A stretch of 64,000 nucleotides of DNA from Acanthochlamys bracteata (lineage: Eukaryota > Streptophyta > Magnoliopsida > Pandanales > Velloziaceae), in the NCBI GenBank assembly GCA_019914995.1, contig CM034127.1, positions 5,022,001-5,086,000 of the forward strand. Direction: 5' to 3'. The notes beneath the pieces are model-generated. The model searched no databases. It was not told where the DNA came from and was given only the letters and a program-made list of their open reading frames with translations. The position numbers and the translations under genes are program-made. Positions 35,321-49,953 of this stretch are shown here, one piece after another. Position 1 is the first letter of the stretch. Every line of letters begins with the position of its first letter.

Positions 35321-37895
35321 AGGAACAAAGTTGTAGATCTGTTGATTTATTGATCTTTCTCCCAACTCTGTTAAGGATTTAGTAGGGGATTCTTTTTCTC
35401 TCCCTCTCTCTGCTGCTCTCTATTGAGTTTATTTTTTGGAGCAAAAGGAGGGAAGAAAAAGAGAAGAAAATGTTATGATGTACAGTTTGTTTTCTGAAAA
35501 ATTAAGGAAAAATGAGTGGTTAGATTAGGAAAATTGTCTTTACAAGTTTGCCTCATGGATTTTTTTAAGCTTTGTAGCCGTTCTTCTGATTAGTAAAGGC
35601 AGATTAATTAGCTTATTGGTTGAATGAACAGGCAACAACATTACTTCCATAACATGATGATCGATGGTTGTCAGTAAGGATCCAATTATCAACAACCCAA
35701 AATTTTGCTTTTTGCTTTACAGAGGATTTAATTTCCCTTTCTTCTATAAGACTAAAAGGTACATTATAATCGTGTTATTCATTATCATTCATTCGTTTTA
35801 GAGCGTCCCTTTCGTCTAGAAGATTAGGACATACAATTGCTAGTGTGTTATTCATTAATATCATTCATTTATTTTAGAGCGTTATGCATTTCATTTCAGC
35901 ACTCTTTGAGTTACGGTTGATTGCCGAAAGTTACGTTTTCCCGTTCACAAAATGTCTTCTACATTACTTTTTTGTGTTTTATAAAGGTGGTTTACAGTAT
36001 ATCAAGTATTGACTTATAACACTTCTATTCTTTGTGGATTTGCTCTCTGCTATCGGAGTCGGTGCGATTTTGTATGTATCAAATTTTTTCAAATTTACTT
36101 TTAAGTATAATTAAACACAAAATTATTTGTTAAAAATTTTAAATTATTAAATTTAAAATTTTGACTTATTTTATAACCTATTTTTTAGAAACATTTCTAT
36201 TATACATATTCATTTTACTGTAACCAAACTGACCTTATTGTGAAATGATATATTGTAGAGTGCAAGTTGAGAAATTAGAAAACGTTTCGGAATATTTTTA
36301 AGTAGAATATTTTTAATATAAAAAATATTTTTATTTTTTTAAATATATTTTATTTTTTTGATTAAAAAATATTATAAAAAAAATTTAAGTATGATAAATT
36401 TTTTATATTTTTTTAAATTCTTATAAAAATATATATTAAAAATATAAAATTAAAAGTTAAAAAATTATTTTTTAAAAAAGCGTCGACAAACACCCCCTCG
36501 CTAGAGACGAAAGACGAAGATGAGAAGAGACAACTTATGTATTCGTAATCTGTGGGTGCTCAATGATTTCAATTTGGATTTGGGTTCAGCGGCCCTTGTT
36601 TTCTGTCTGACAGAATAGAGATACTTCCCAACTGGAACGAATTAATAATTTCATTATATTATATAGTCTTCTAGAAGCCTGTTGGGCAACTTATGGATCC
36701 CATGTGTTGCAAGTCAACTTTTTAGTTTCAATCATTTGTTTATGTAATTACGTTGTCTTAAAAATTTAAGCTAACTTTTAGTGCATGTCTTGGTAGAGCT
36801 TAATTATTTTCTAAGTAATATTTTAAAAGATAGATGATATTTAGTGAAACCGGAATTTCATATTTCGGTCTCATCTCACTGTTTATTTATTTATGTTATT
36901 CATATTTCAGATGTTATTGAGATACAAAGGATGCAAATTATATTATTCAGAAATACCGAATAAAATTGGAAGTTAAAAAGTTTCAAACTCTAAATTTTGA
37001 TTCTCAGGAATTCTTCCAAAGAAGCTTTGAATTTGTTTTGTGGTTCTAACTTCTGTACTTGGAAGAGTCTATACAAGCAAATAGCTCTTCGTCTTTTCAA
37101 GTATGACGTATAGTTCTATTGTTTTCATTATCATTATTATTGTGTGTGTTTGTATAATTTTATCCACGATCTGATCCAAGTTTCATACCAACAGATTAAT
37201 CTGTCCTGCGATATCGAATCATTATCTTCCAAATGCACCCTTAGCTCTTAATTAAAAGATGAAGTTTGTGATCAATTAATAGTTTTATTTGTTATATATT
37301 AGTGAAACTATATAAGAATACAAAAGAAGGTTTCATCTAGAAGAAATGGAAAACGTTGTCTCTCAAGACTCCATCGCAGATAGATGCGAGTAATTTTAAT
37401 TTGTTTTTGTCACTGCGGCCTTATAATTAAAATATATTCTGTGGATGTACAGATGTTGTTGATTGATATGAGTTGTTTCCTCTGTATAGTATAAATGATT
37501 CAAATCTTGTTATTGATCTGATTAAAAATCTAAGGTTCTAGAGAATATTTGAACGGAAATTTATGTCCTTTAGCAGATTAGGTCTTATAACGATGTGGAA
37601 TAATAACAATAACAAGTTGTTTGAAACTCGTCTTGTTAGACCTTCTTATTTTATCAACTGGTTAATGATACGTGAGGCATAAGCTCCGTGACCGGATCTG
37701 TTGAAATATAACTTAATTAACATAAAAATAAATTTTTTACATCAACTTAAAAATTTTTATTATCTAATTAAGTAGTACAATGAGCTCTTTAACAAGCTGT
37801 GGTCACACTACGTTGTTCAGCAAGAAATGTAAATTAAAAAGTTGAAAAATATTTTTTAAAGAACGCATTCTCAAACGCTGCTGTCCTATGTCGCA

Positions 37896-38129
37896 TTGCA
37901 CGTGCAGGACCGCGAGGAACTGGGAAAGGAAAATGTGTTGGCAATGTTACTTTGGTCTTCTAAGCAGGCAAGCCTAATGCAAGATCGTACATTGGATAGC
38001 TTGGTTTATGAAGCTAAAGCTAAGCTGGAGCTCTACCAAACCAGAGAGGTTCCAGAGGATTTTAAAGTGTTGATTGATTGCTTCATCATTCTGTTTGTTT
38101 ATTTGGTCTTTATTATAGAGATTCATTAA
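37896..38129 (+). pseudogene. Unrecognised exon-like fragment
   Basis: Short ORF preceded by a plausible acceptor (GTGCAG before 37910). The part QDREELGKENVLAMLLWSSK and LDSLVYEAKAKLELYQTRE looks like real helical protein sequence, with a possible donor after TCTACCAAACCAGAGAG (GTTCCA at about 38049). The remaining hydrophobic tail reads like translated intron. I cannot name the family or find a matching first exon; MENVVSQDSIADRC at about 37346 does not join in frame. It may be a gene relic or one exon of an unannotated gene. Confidence 0.3.
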
Positions 38130-38365
38130 ATTTGTAAACAGATTGTTACATGGCTTTGGATAGTGTAGCTAATTAAACATTTACGTTTGGACGTGATTTG
38201 GATTGTATGCATCCGCTGCTGTTCATCGAAGGAAAGCGGCCTTGAGCAAGTCAGGATAACAAACGTTTTCGTCGTATAAATTGCTGAGAACATAAAGATG
38301 TTCATTGGTTCCAGAAACTCTGCTTTTGCTGTGTCTCCTACTAGTGGTGTTAGTTTGCCTTGTAA

Positions 38366-38623
38366 GAGCGCGTTTGATTTAGCTTTTTAAAAACTATTTT
38401 TTAATTTTTTTATTATTTCATATTTTTTAATATATATTTTATAAATATATAAAAATTTTATTTAAAAATTTAGAAAGTGTAAAAAAATTCTACACAGTGA
38501 GATCTTTTTATTATATATTTTTATTATTTTTTAAAAATAAAAAAAATAAAATTCGTTTTTAAAAAAAATAAAAATATTTTCTATTTTAAAAATTTTTTAT
38601 TTATAAGTACTTTTAAACGCCTC
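38366..38623. mobile_element. AT-rich MITE, family C
   Basis: Ends GAGCGCGTTTGATTTAG and TTTTAAACGCCTC are inverted. The core is closely similar to 32836-33096, sharing AGAAAGTGTA..AAATTCTA and GTGAGATCTTTTTATTATAT. Confidence 0.7.
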
Positions 38624-39264
38624 CTAAGTAGTGCACATGGATAATACCACGGTGGTTTTTGTTATGTGAACTTTTGAACAGGTTCAACTAGTGGGCAAAC
38701 TAATTGTTTGCGTTCCACTAGTACTAATTTCTTGGATCTGTGATCTCGTTTGTGTATGTAGTAGTATTGGCATTGAGTGAAGCGCAGTAGTCTCGGATCA
38801 TCGCCGGATCCAAAGCAGTGCCGGTAAGAGGCGAGTTAGACACAAGAGAGTTATTGAATCAAACACTGGATACAAAGATCAGCTTGTTGCTAGTGAAGCA
38901 GCACCGGAAAACAAACAATGCTCATTGCCCTTCTTTCAAACGCATTACAAAATCCTATCTGAATATTCATGGATCGTAGCCCAATAGCAGAGTTGCTATC
39001 CACAAAGGGCCCTTTGTTAAGAATCCATCCATGTCCACTGAAACAACAAGAAGGCTTGAAATCTTCAATTGTTATAGATCTCTCCCTCCAAAAATTCAAC
39101 GACCACTTCATCTCCCACCACCAATCTCCTCCACCCGTTCAAAATCCTTTCAATCCTTTCTCCCTTTAACTAACCACCACTCTCTCCCCTTTCCACTTCT
39201 CTGCTGCTACTATCAATCATTAGAGTTTAACAGCAGCACGAAGCAAAAGCATAGCTAAGTAAAA

Positions 39265-41841
<2,577 letters not shown>

Positions 41842-42374
41842 TAAGTCATTCATGGCTCGGTTCTGCTTCGGTGATAACTGCAATTGCCTTTCCTTGTGTA
41901 CATAGGTAGACTCCTTTGCGTCGTGTATTACTTCTTGGCAAGGTTATTTTTAGGCCAAATAGCCTAAATTCCAAGAGATTATACAATGTAGATGGTAGTG
42001 AATTGACATGCATTTTAAAGAATCTCAATTCGCTTATTGAAGCCAAATATTTCTGTTTCCGGTCTGCGGATGTACTTTGGAATGTATATTTAAAGTAAAT
42101 GCAAACCAGAATAGACATATTCTCGTATGATGCCTCTTGCAAGTTTGTACCAAGTTCCTACCTGGAAAATTCAAGCTTTTATGTGCAGCTTTATGATCCA
42201 TCGCCTACCTTAAGTAACGTTATTTATTTAAGGTGTGCACAAACTGTCTGAAAGCCTACAGATATGCATCATCATGATTCATGACATGTAAGTATATGAT
42301 TGCAAACTTCTTAGCAAATGAATGCTGGATTAGTTCAGTTTCCAATTTTCCATTTTCCCTCGTAATAAAGTGAT

Positions 42375-42615
42375 TGGGCGTTTGGGATTACGTTTTCCAA
42401 AAATTTATTTTTAATTTTTAATTTTATATTTTTTGATATATATTTTATAAATATTTAAAAATTTTATTTAAAAATTTATAAAATATAAAAGAGTTTTACT
42501 TAATAAATTTTTTTTATTATATATTTTTATTATATTTTTAAAAATAAAAAAATTTAAAAAAAAAAATATTTTTATTTCAAAAAAATTCTATTCTATAAAT
42601 ACTTTCAAACGCACT
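42375..42615. mobile_element. AT-rich MITE, family C
   Basis: Left end GGGCGTTTGGGATTA and right end TTTCAAACGCACTC; AT-rich palindromic core with a TTTTATTATATATTTTTATT motif. Confidence 0.65.
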
Positions 42616-42818
42616 CTTAAAGAACTTACGAATCAATCTTAGATATTTGCTTCCCTCAGAGATAAGCATATAGAATAGTTGGGCCCTTTTTTTTTCTTCT
42701 AGTAACCGTGATAATGTTATGGTACCCCTTATCTCCAAAGCATATATTGGTTTTAAAAGTTAAAACTCCTAAAAAGAATATTTGTCATGAATGGCTACCG
42801 TTGGAATGGGAACTTAAA

Positions 42819-43072
42819 GGATGTTTGGTATTACTTATAAAATAGAATTTTTTTTAAATAAAATATATTTTTATTTTTTTTAAAAAATAAGTTTTATTTT
42901 TTTATTTTCAAAAAATAATAAAAATATGTAATAAAAAAATCTCATTTTATAGAATTTTTTTACATTATTAAAATTTTTAAATAAATTTTTTAAATACTTA
43001 TAAAATATATATTAAAAAATATAAAATGAAAAAAAATTAAAAAATTATTTATGATAAGCAGCACCAAAAGCA
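42819..43072. mobile_element. AT-rich MITE, family C
   Basis: Left end GGATGTTTGGTATTACTTAT and right end GATAAGCAGCACCAAAAGC are imperfect inverted repeats; the core has AAAAATCTCATTTTATAGAAT. Confidence 0.55.
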
Positions 43073-43249
43073 GCCTTCATCTTGCTCTCTTCTAGCATAA
43101 TGATACGGCCTAGTGCTAAGAATAAATATTGTAGTACTACATCAGGCATAGATTCTCCACTCTATCTCCCCTAACAGTACATTATTCTATTTACTCCAAT
43201 TATATTGAGTTCTTCAGGCATAGTTATAGTAATACTATGTATCTGATTT

Positions 43250-43447
43250 AGAGAATATTTGATAATACTTATAAAATATATCTTTTTAAATAAAAAATAT
43301 TGTAGAATAAATTCTTACGACGTATAATTTTTTTATTTTAGATTTTTAAATAAATTTTATGAATTATCATAAAAAATTTATCCAAAGATATCGAATGAGA
43401 AGAGCTAAAATAATAAATAGTTAAAAAATAATACCAAATATTTTCTT
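43250..43447. mobile_element. AT-rich MITE, family C-like
   Basis: AGAGAATATTTGATAATACT at the left and ATAATACCAAATATTTTCTT at the right are inverted repeats of about 20 bp with few mismatches. Confidence 0.65.
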
Positions 43448-43980
43448 AATATATGTATTACTATATCAATAAACTATACTTAAATATAAATATATTGCAT
43501 TTTAAATTAAATAACATAATCGAGAAATTAAATGCCACACAAGAAATTTATAGAAACATTAATATTGAAAGAAGACATGATATTCAATTTATTTATTACA
43601 TGCTTATCCTAACTGTACCTTTTCTTTTATTTGTTTTTGAATTCTTGAATGAACAATTGAACACTTTATAATGAACAGATGAATCTACCGCCTTTATTAA
43701 AATTTTTTTTCTCCACACAATCAATCATCAAACAAGTTTTTTGATCCCAAAATGATCCAACAAGATTGGCGTAACTTTGTTTCTGCTTTGCACCTTGGCA
43801 GGGCAACAGAGCCCCTCCCATTACTACTACAGTCCAAGTGAAATCATAACACACAAACAAACAAACCCAATTTCAGTTTTTAGAGAATCTTGAAGAATCT
43901 TTTCTTCTTCGTCTGCAAATAACAGCAATCAAATAGCAAAGCAGAAAGAAAAAGATAGGGTGGGTACAGAACCAAAAGAA

Positions 43981-44100
43981 AGCTCTGTCACTATTCTTCT
44001 GTTTTCTAGTTCAACGATGGTAACAACAACAGCAGCAAAAAAAAAGCTCTCACTATTCTTCTGTTTTTTAGTTCAACTATGGTAACAACAACAACAGCAA
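43981..44100. repeat. Tandem duplication of about 56 bp
   Basis: Two copies share CACTATTCTTCTGTTTT.TAGTTCAAC followed by ATGGTAACAACAACA, separated by an A-run. No coding role is seen. Confidence 0.75.
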
Positions 44101-44269
44101 CAGAAGTCCAGAACACTGCCCATCCCCACTTTCCTGCTCCTGAAGAGACTACTGCCCAACTGATCCGTCCCATCTTTTCCTTCCCACTCTCTCTTCTCTT
44201 CTTTTTGACTGCTACCTCCATTGACTCTCTAACCCTTACAAAAATTTACCTACGATGACAAAGAATTTA

Positions 44270-44455
44270 GGAGACGTTTGTGAATATTTAAAAAAATATT
44301 TATATTATTTTTAAAAATATTTTTTAATTTTTATTTTAAAAATAATTTGTTTATATTTTTAAGTTTCTAAATAAATTTTATAAAAATTATAAAAGTTTTA
44401 TTAAAAATAAAATTAAAAAATTATTTTTTTGAAATAAAATACTAAACGGTTCTTT
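44270..44455. mobile_element. AT-rich MITE, family C-like
   Basis: Left end GGAGACGTTTGTGAATATT, right end AATACTAAACGGTTCTTT, inverted with mismatches; AT core. Confidence 0.6.
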
Positions 44456-44947
44456 AGTTAAATATAACATAAGACTATAGTTTCAGGTTTTAATTTAGTT
44501 TATTTTAACTCTTAAGTTGGACAGCTTTAAGTTTCAACGATAAATAAACTTTGGCGCGTTCTCCGCTTCCTGTTTTACCCAGTAATTAATAAAGAATATA
44601 TATACATTTTCTTTTCAATTTCTATTAACAAATCCTACCATTAAACAATTTTTATGATAAAGATTGGATCAGACGGTTAATATCTCGTGTCAATCCGTTT
44701 CTGAACCGTTTGCTTAACTTTCCAATTCGTTGACGCCTCCTAACCAACGTGGCAGACGGTGCTCTCTTTACGGGCCCACCACTTTCCTCTCTTCTCCCTC
44801 CTCGCTGCTATTTATTATCTCACGACGATTCCGAAGTTTGTCAATAAATACTCTCCAAGAACGCCTCTGCTTCATAAGCTCATCAATACATCCCAACTTC
44901 AGTGAAGAGAGGGACAAAATAATTTCAAAAGTTTGAAATTTCTAAGG

Positions 44948-44957
44948 TTAGGGTTTT
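44948..44957 (-). promoter_or_regulatory. Telo-box in leader of the cold-shock gene
   Basis: TTAGGGTTTT on the plus strand (AAAACCCTAA on the minus), six bases before the ATG at 44963. A common element of growth and translation genes. Confidence 0.45.
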
Positions 44958-44962
44958 GGGCA

Positions 44963-45544
44963 ATGGCGTCGCAGGAGAGAGTGAAGGGGAAGGTTCGGTG
45001 GTTCAACGATGCCAAAGGGTTTGGATTCATTGCTCCGGAAGATGGCGGTGAAGATTTGTTCGTTCATCAATCGTCGATCAAATCTGATGGGTACAGAACT
45101 CTTGCTGAAGGTGAGATCGTGGAGTTCTCGATCGCTGAAAGTAATGATGGCCGCACCAAAGCTGTTGATGTTACTGGTCCTGATGGCGGCAACGTTCAAG
45201 GAGGTGGTGGGAGTTCTCGATCTGGTGGTGGGAATCGTGGTGGATCTCGTGGCGGATATGGTTTCAACGGTGGGTCCCGCGGTGGCGGCGGTTCCGGCGG
45301 CGGGTCTGGTGGATGCTTTAAGTGTGGGGAGGTAGGACACATGGCGAGAGACTGCAGCGGCGGCGGTGGATATGGCGGCGGCGGCGGAGAGTGCTATAAC
45401 TGCGGAGGGGTGGGACATCTGGCTAGAGACTGTGGGCAGCGCGGTAGCGGTGGGAGGTACCGTGGTGGAAGCGGAACTGGATGCTATAATTGTGGTGAGG
45501 TTGGGCATATTGCAAGAGAGTGCCCTAACTCTGCTGGCAACTAA
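44963..45544 (+). CDS. CSP2: Cold-shock-domain, glycine-rich, zinc-knuckle RNA chaperone
   Basis: Plant cold-shock/GRP2-type protein: binds single-stranded RNA and DNA, melts RNA structure and acts in cold and developmental responses, in nucleus and cytoplasm. Intronless, 193 residues from ATG 44963 ([15 protein letters not shown]). The cold-shock domain covers residues 7-72, with RNP1-like KGFGFIAPE and RNP2-like [10 protein letters not shown] Gly/Arg-rich linker (75-117) and three CCHC knuckles follow: C118[13 protein letters not shown]131, C144[13 protein letters not shown]157 and C174[13 protein letters not shown]187, all with intact C-x2-C-x4-H-x4-C spacing. Arabidopsis CSP2 and CSP4 have two knuckles and CSP1 and CSP3 have seven, so three is in between. 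The symbol follows Arabidopsis CSP2/GRP2 by overall form and neighbourhood. Confidence 0.9.
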   Translation: MASQERVKGKVRWFNDAKGFGFIAPEDGGEDLFVHQSSIKSDGYRTLAEGEIVEFSIAESNDGRTKAVDVTGPDGGNVQGGGGSSRSGGGNRGGSRGGYGFNGGSRGGGGSGGGSGGCFKCGEVGHMARDCSGGGGYGGGGGECYNCGGVGHLARDCGQRGSGGRYRGGSGTGCYNCGEVGHIARECPNSAGN

Positions 45545-48500
45545 GTCTGCTGGCAACAAGTAATGAATCGCTCTATCGCTAACCATTATTATTATTATCA
45601 GTAGTTAGATTAATGATAGTATATATCGTTTAGTTTTGGCCCGCGCAAATGTTTTGCATTTTGGATATGATTATGGGCTAGGTTGCCTCGTTTCAGATGG
45701 ATTGGTGCTTGTCATCTGTATGTTGGGTTTTGGTGGTATGTGCTACATCACTGTTTTGTGGCTCCTTCCTAGGGAAGGGGAGAAAGATTGGATATCTACA
45801 GTGTTGTGGTTGTTACATTATATTTAAGGTTTCCCTGTGATTAGTTAATGCTTATAGATTGTTTTGCTCAATGGATGCTTAGGTCTTTTTTCTTGGTGGC
45901 TGCTTTGATTTTTTTTATTTTTTATAAATATTTTGGCTATAGTATTTTTATGGTTGGTTACTTCAGCCTATGCTTTTATATGTATGTCATTGTTATTTAT
46001 TTGTTCTGTTCAAGTAAAGGAAACATATAGTACCCTCCGCCAAGCTGTTTCTGGGGTTCCATGATGTTTTAAGTTATCAAGTGGGTGTACAAGTTCCTGG
46101 AGATTAAGACTTTGTTCCACCAATGTATATTGGCGTTAGTAAAGTATCTCATGGGACGGTGCTATTGTTACTTCGTGTGACATTGTAATTTGAAACTTGT
46201 TAGCTAGGTAATAAGTTTTGAACGTTACGCAATTGCACTACTCTAAATGGATGCAAAGTTGGAGCTTTCTCTTATGTTTGTAGTTGTTTAGTAGGTTCTG
46301 AAGGAAAATTTATTAGTTGATCCAAGCTCAGCTGATTTTTAGCGACTTTTGTTTACTCCGAAAAGCATTCTCCTTGAAGATTAGCCAAGTTTCTTAAGGA
46401 GCTTCTGAGATGCGGTTTTTGTAACTTCCTTTCCAACTCCATCACTTGCTTCCTCGTTATTCGCACCCATATGGAGGTCCTTGATTTCTCTCAGTTCCTT
46501 CTTTTGCTTATGTCATGCAACTTGTTTTCTCATAAGTATGCAACTAAGGATTGCTCCTCTCAGTTAAGGGATAAGTTCCTTTTAGGGTACAGTTTTAGTT
46601 TAGGCGAGTGGGATTGCTTCCTTGTGTTGCTTTATGAATATGAGAACAGTTGGTCAGTCTTGTGGAAAGTGTAGGCTCGCCCCATAAATATATGAAATTA
46701 AGTATCTACTTTAGGTTGGCTGGTCTGCAGTAACTTGGTCAACATAGTGGTGTGCATATTATATTGGATAATCTACTTCATAGAGTAGCGTTTGTTACAA
46801 GATGTCGTGGGCTTGTTTTATTATGACCGTAACTTCACGTCCTATGTAGTCGGAACTGACCCGGGTGTCAATCTGGATTGGCCGCTGGGTCACCGATTCA
46901 TTGGTTTATCCGACGAGTTATCTGTTTGACCCACTGGATCAATTTTGTCGGTTTTGGTGACGTTGATCAGAATTTGGTATCAACTACACCAGCTTCTGAT
47001 TTCTACCTAGGGTAAAATCTCGCGGTCGTCGCCATTAGCAGCAGCAAAGTAGACGATGAAGAGGAAGAGAAGGAGAAGAAAAAGAGTTCATCGTTGGTAT
47101 CATCAACATCGGGTGAAAGCGGCTTTTAGACATAAAGAGTTCATCGTCAACGAGCCGAAAAAATAAAGTCAGCAAGCGATATCAGCTTTCAATCATTTCA
47201 AAGAAGCTGATATTGCTGCAGCGACAAAAGTAATGCCGGTGTCAGTGAAGACGGGGCGGAGGAGGTTGTGGAAGAAGAAGGCTTATTTAGCAGCGATTGC
47301 CACCGCGTTTCTTTTTGTGCACATGTTGTCGAGCTGCTTTTCTCGGTCGCCGTCTTCGTTGCCTCTCGCTAGTGACTCGTTAAGCGAGCGACTCAATCTG
47401 GAATGACGGTTGGGTCGTCAGTTTTCGATCGGATCCGGCTTGTTCAGATTTGACAATATCTGTCTTATTTTAAGATTTCAATTTCGGATTGTATGCTAAT
47501 TTTATCCGAGTTTATTGTTAATTGAACTCAATTTTTATTAAAAGTTCACTCTAAATTTTATTTCATATATTTTAGTTATTATTTTAAAATTTAATTTTTA
47601 CTAAATTTTATTTATTATTGAATTCTATTTTTATAAAATTCACTAAACTTATTTTTTACGATTAAAACAAGCCCTGTATGCTAGGAACCGGCCAGATGAT
47701 GCTAGTTAAATTATTGTAATTCTGTTTGAATTAATCTACAGTTAGCCCTTGTGAGTATTTCTTGTGTATAATTTCTTTTGCATCATCAGCATTCACCTTA
47801 ACCTCTAATTCCAAGGCAGTGTATCTCATCCAATCCGGATAGTAAAAACAGAGTTGCTACTAAGAGGTACATAGTGAGTATTAATATTGATTCCTATTAA
47901 CATTATGGCTTCGGTGAGTGGTTATGGACGTCTATAACAGTTTTCGCATCTTCTACATACATGTATGCACCTTTTACATTCTTTGGAGCAAGGTGCTTTT
48001 AACATGTTGATTATAAGTGTTAAACCCTCTGATTCTCTGAATGTCACCGTAGATTAAATTTTGAGAAGGATTTGGTGATCCAGTGAAAAACTTGCTCTTA
48101 GTTTCCAACGGCTAAATATTTCCAAGGATTTTCTTTCAGGAAATGGAGCTGCCCTGTTGAGCTGTCATTTTATTCTTTTCGGTTTTAACTTCCTTAGATT
48201 TAGTCATATACATAGTTGGCAGAACCGTCAACTCTGAAACTTGTCCGTTCAGCTGATAGCAATTTGATCCGGCGGATCAATCCGTAGGTGTTGTTCAAGA
48301 CAGCAAGATCATACATTCAACAAGTTGCACACCTTTTCTGATTCAAGCTATAATTTCACTCGCCGAAGTCTCCATGCTGCTTTCTTATACACCATGCAAG
48401 CTTATGGCCTTTGTCTAAATCCCTGCAGCATTTCACAAGCCCTGAAACAACCTGACATTGACTAAAAAGGCTCATATTGGTTCTATCAGACTACCGCGAG

Positions 48501-48572
48501 GTAGCTCAAGATCACACATTTAATAACTGCTAAAAATATCAAGATTTAGATATCGCGTTGTTATCAAAGAGA
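45545..48572. other. Intergenic region downstream of the cold-shock gene
   Basis: Contains the cold-shock gene's 3' UTR. A GC-richer tract at about 46850-47470 with GACCCGGGTG and TGGGTCGTCAG motifs may be a degraded repeat; its ends were not resolved. No ORF with family features. Confidence 0.4.
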
Positions 48573-49316
48573 TTAGAAATGTTCAAGAATTTGCTGAGAA
48601 GGGATACCTTCCCGGCATGCTTCTTTAATCTCGTCAAATTGCGAATCGAAGATCAACTTACGCAATAAACGAAAGAATGTCAGTACGAACTCCAGCACGT
48701 TGTTGTGTTCGTCTCCACCCGTCTCTGCAAACGACCTCTTCTTCGAAGTTGAACTGTTTTGTTCTTGGTTCATCGTCTTCTTGCACCGAAGTTGAAGTAG
48801 CAGTAAGGAGATATATCGAACAGATTGCCTGCATTCTTCTTCTCCCAGACTTTAAGAGAGTCATCGAGCAAGAAGATTAAAGACTTATGCTCCGGGATGA
48901 TATTGAGAGTCTTTTTGCCTAATACAGGGCAGTCTTCTCTCGAAAAATTTCTCCTCGATAAGTAGCCAAGGCCGATATGATCAAGAAGGCACGCCATGGA
49001 GTTAGCGTAAGCGGCGTCGCCGTCGGTGTAGATATAGATATCAGCAAACTCGCTAAGCTCCTGAACAAAGCGACAAGTACCAGGGCAGAGCTCTGTTGCA
49101 AGGTAATTGTAGAAGCGGCGGCCCCATTGTTGTTGCAAGGAAAACGAACGAAGAAGATATCTTGGGATGGTTGACGCTGTCAAAGAGATCCAACTCAGCA
49201 GGGGTGAGTTGTTCTTCTTCGGTCGTGTGGAGCAACGTGTGATCGAAGTCTAACACCACCACAAGTCTCCATTGTCGAAGGAGACGAGAGAGCCTTTGTT
49301 GTTTCTGATCTGCCAT
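48573..49316 (-). pseudogene. FCP1-like (HAD-type CTD phosphatase) copy with frameshifts
   Basis: Reads as one FCP1-like phosphatase domain spread over three frames. Frame 1 starts MADQKQQRLSRLLRQW at 49316 and contains the catalytic motif D23-F-D25-H-T27 in VVVLDFDHTLLHTT. After residue about 52 the match jumps one base (near 49155-49165) to a frame with RFYNYLATELCPGTCRF, IYTDGDAAYANSMACLLD, a VLGKK segment and FLLDDSLKVW, covering the later HAD motifs. Near 48770 it jumps again to a frame with VLEFVLTFFRLLRKLIFDS, ending QQILEHF. No GT-AG pair explains the jumps. The family normally dephosphorylates the RNA polymerase II C-terminal repeat. The catalytic motifs survive, so it may be young, or an assembly indel may be at fault. 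Confidence 0.6.
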
Positions 49317-49953
49317 TGTTTGCTCAGTATAAGAAGAGGAAGAAGAAACCCTTTCGTCTCCATTGATTGATTGTTTATCTTCTCAAGATCGTCGCAGCAG
49401 AAATTAAGATGGCGGAATGAAGACGATGTGGAAATGAAGGTGGAACGAAGACGCAGCCTGGAATAGGTTAGGTTAAGTAACAAAACTTTTTTTAAAAATT
49501 TTTTAGCGACCCAAATTGACATAGGACGGGTCATCCAAATCAAAGCGGATCGATTGTACCGACGATTTATTTGCAGATCAAAATCGATGGTGGATGATTT
49601 GATTCAGATCTGTCAACTATCTGCCATATAGATTAAGTTGAATATCTCAAAATCATCAATTTTTATGCCTTTGGTGTATGTTATTAGTGTTGTCATTATC
49701 AATTTCGCAAAACATGGTAGTAGATTTCCTCCCTTGATGATAATACAAGTGCAGTCTTGTATATTATTACAAGATTTATCCCTATTCCTTGTCACTAATG
49801 AGCAGGCTGCATTAGAGGTTGTTTAGCTATAGCCTTTTTTCTGTACTTTGTACCTGCTTGTTCTTGCCTAATCAATTATGTGAAACACTTATCTGTGAAA
49901 CAGTAGGAGCTGGGTACATTTGTACTGCAGTGTTTGCGAGTGATGGTGATGCC

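Larger units (their letters stand above)
35321..39264. other. Intergenic region, DnaJ 11 to FNR
   Basis: 3' UTR of the DnaJ gene, AT-rich stretches related to family C (about 36275-36500 ending GTCGACAAACACCCC, and 38366-38623) and one unexplained exon-like ORF (37896-38129). The last 300 bases form the FNR upstream region; no clear TATA box was found. Confidence 0.45.
41842..44962. other. Intergenic region, FNR to cold-shock gene
   Basis: FNR 3' UTR, then four AT-rich family C-like elements in a row (42375-42615, 42819-43072, 43250-43447, 44270-44455) and a duplicated segment of about 56 bp (43981-44100). Upstream of the cold-shock gene are a GGGCCCAC site-II-like motif near 44770 and a telo-box. 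Confidence 0.5.

Noticed and set aside
44948-45586. 212-codon open frame antisense to the cold-shock gene
   Set aside because: It is the complement of Gly-codon-rich coding sequence; the product is a Thr/Ala/Ser-rich string with no domain, typical of shadow frames opposite GGN repeats.
46850-47470. Possible family B-like element
   Set aside because: Has GACCC/GGGTC motifs, but terminal repeats and target duplication could not be found.
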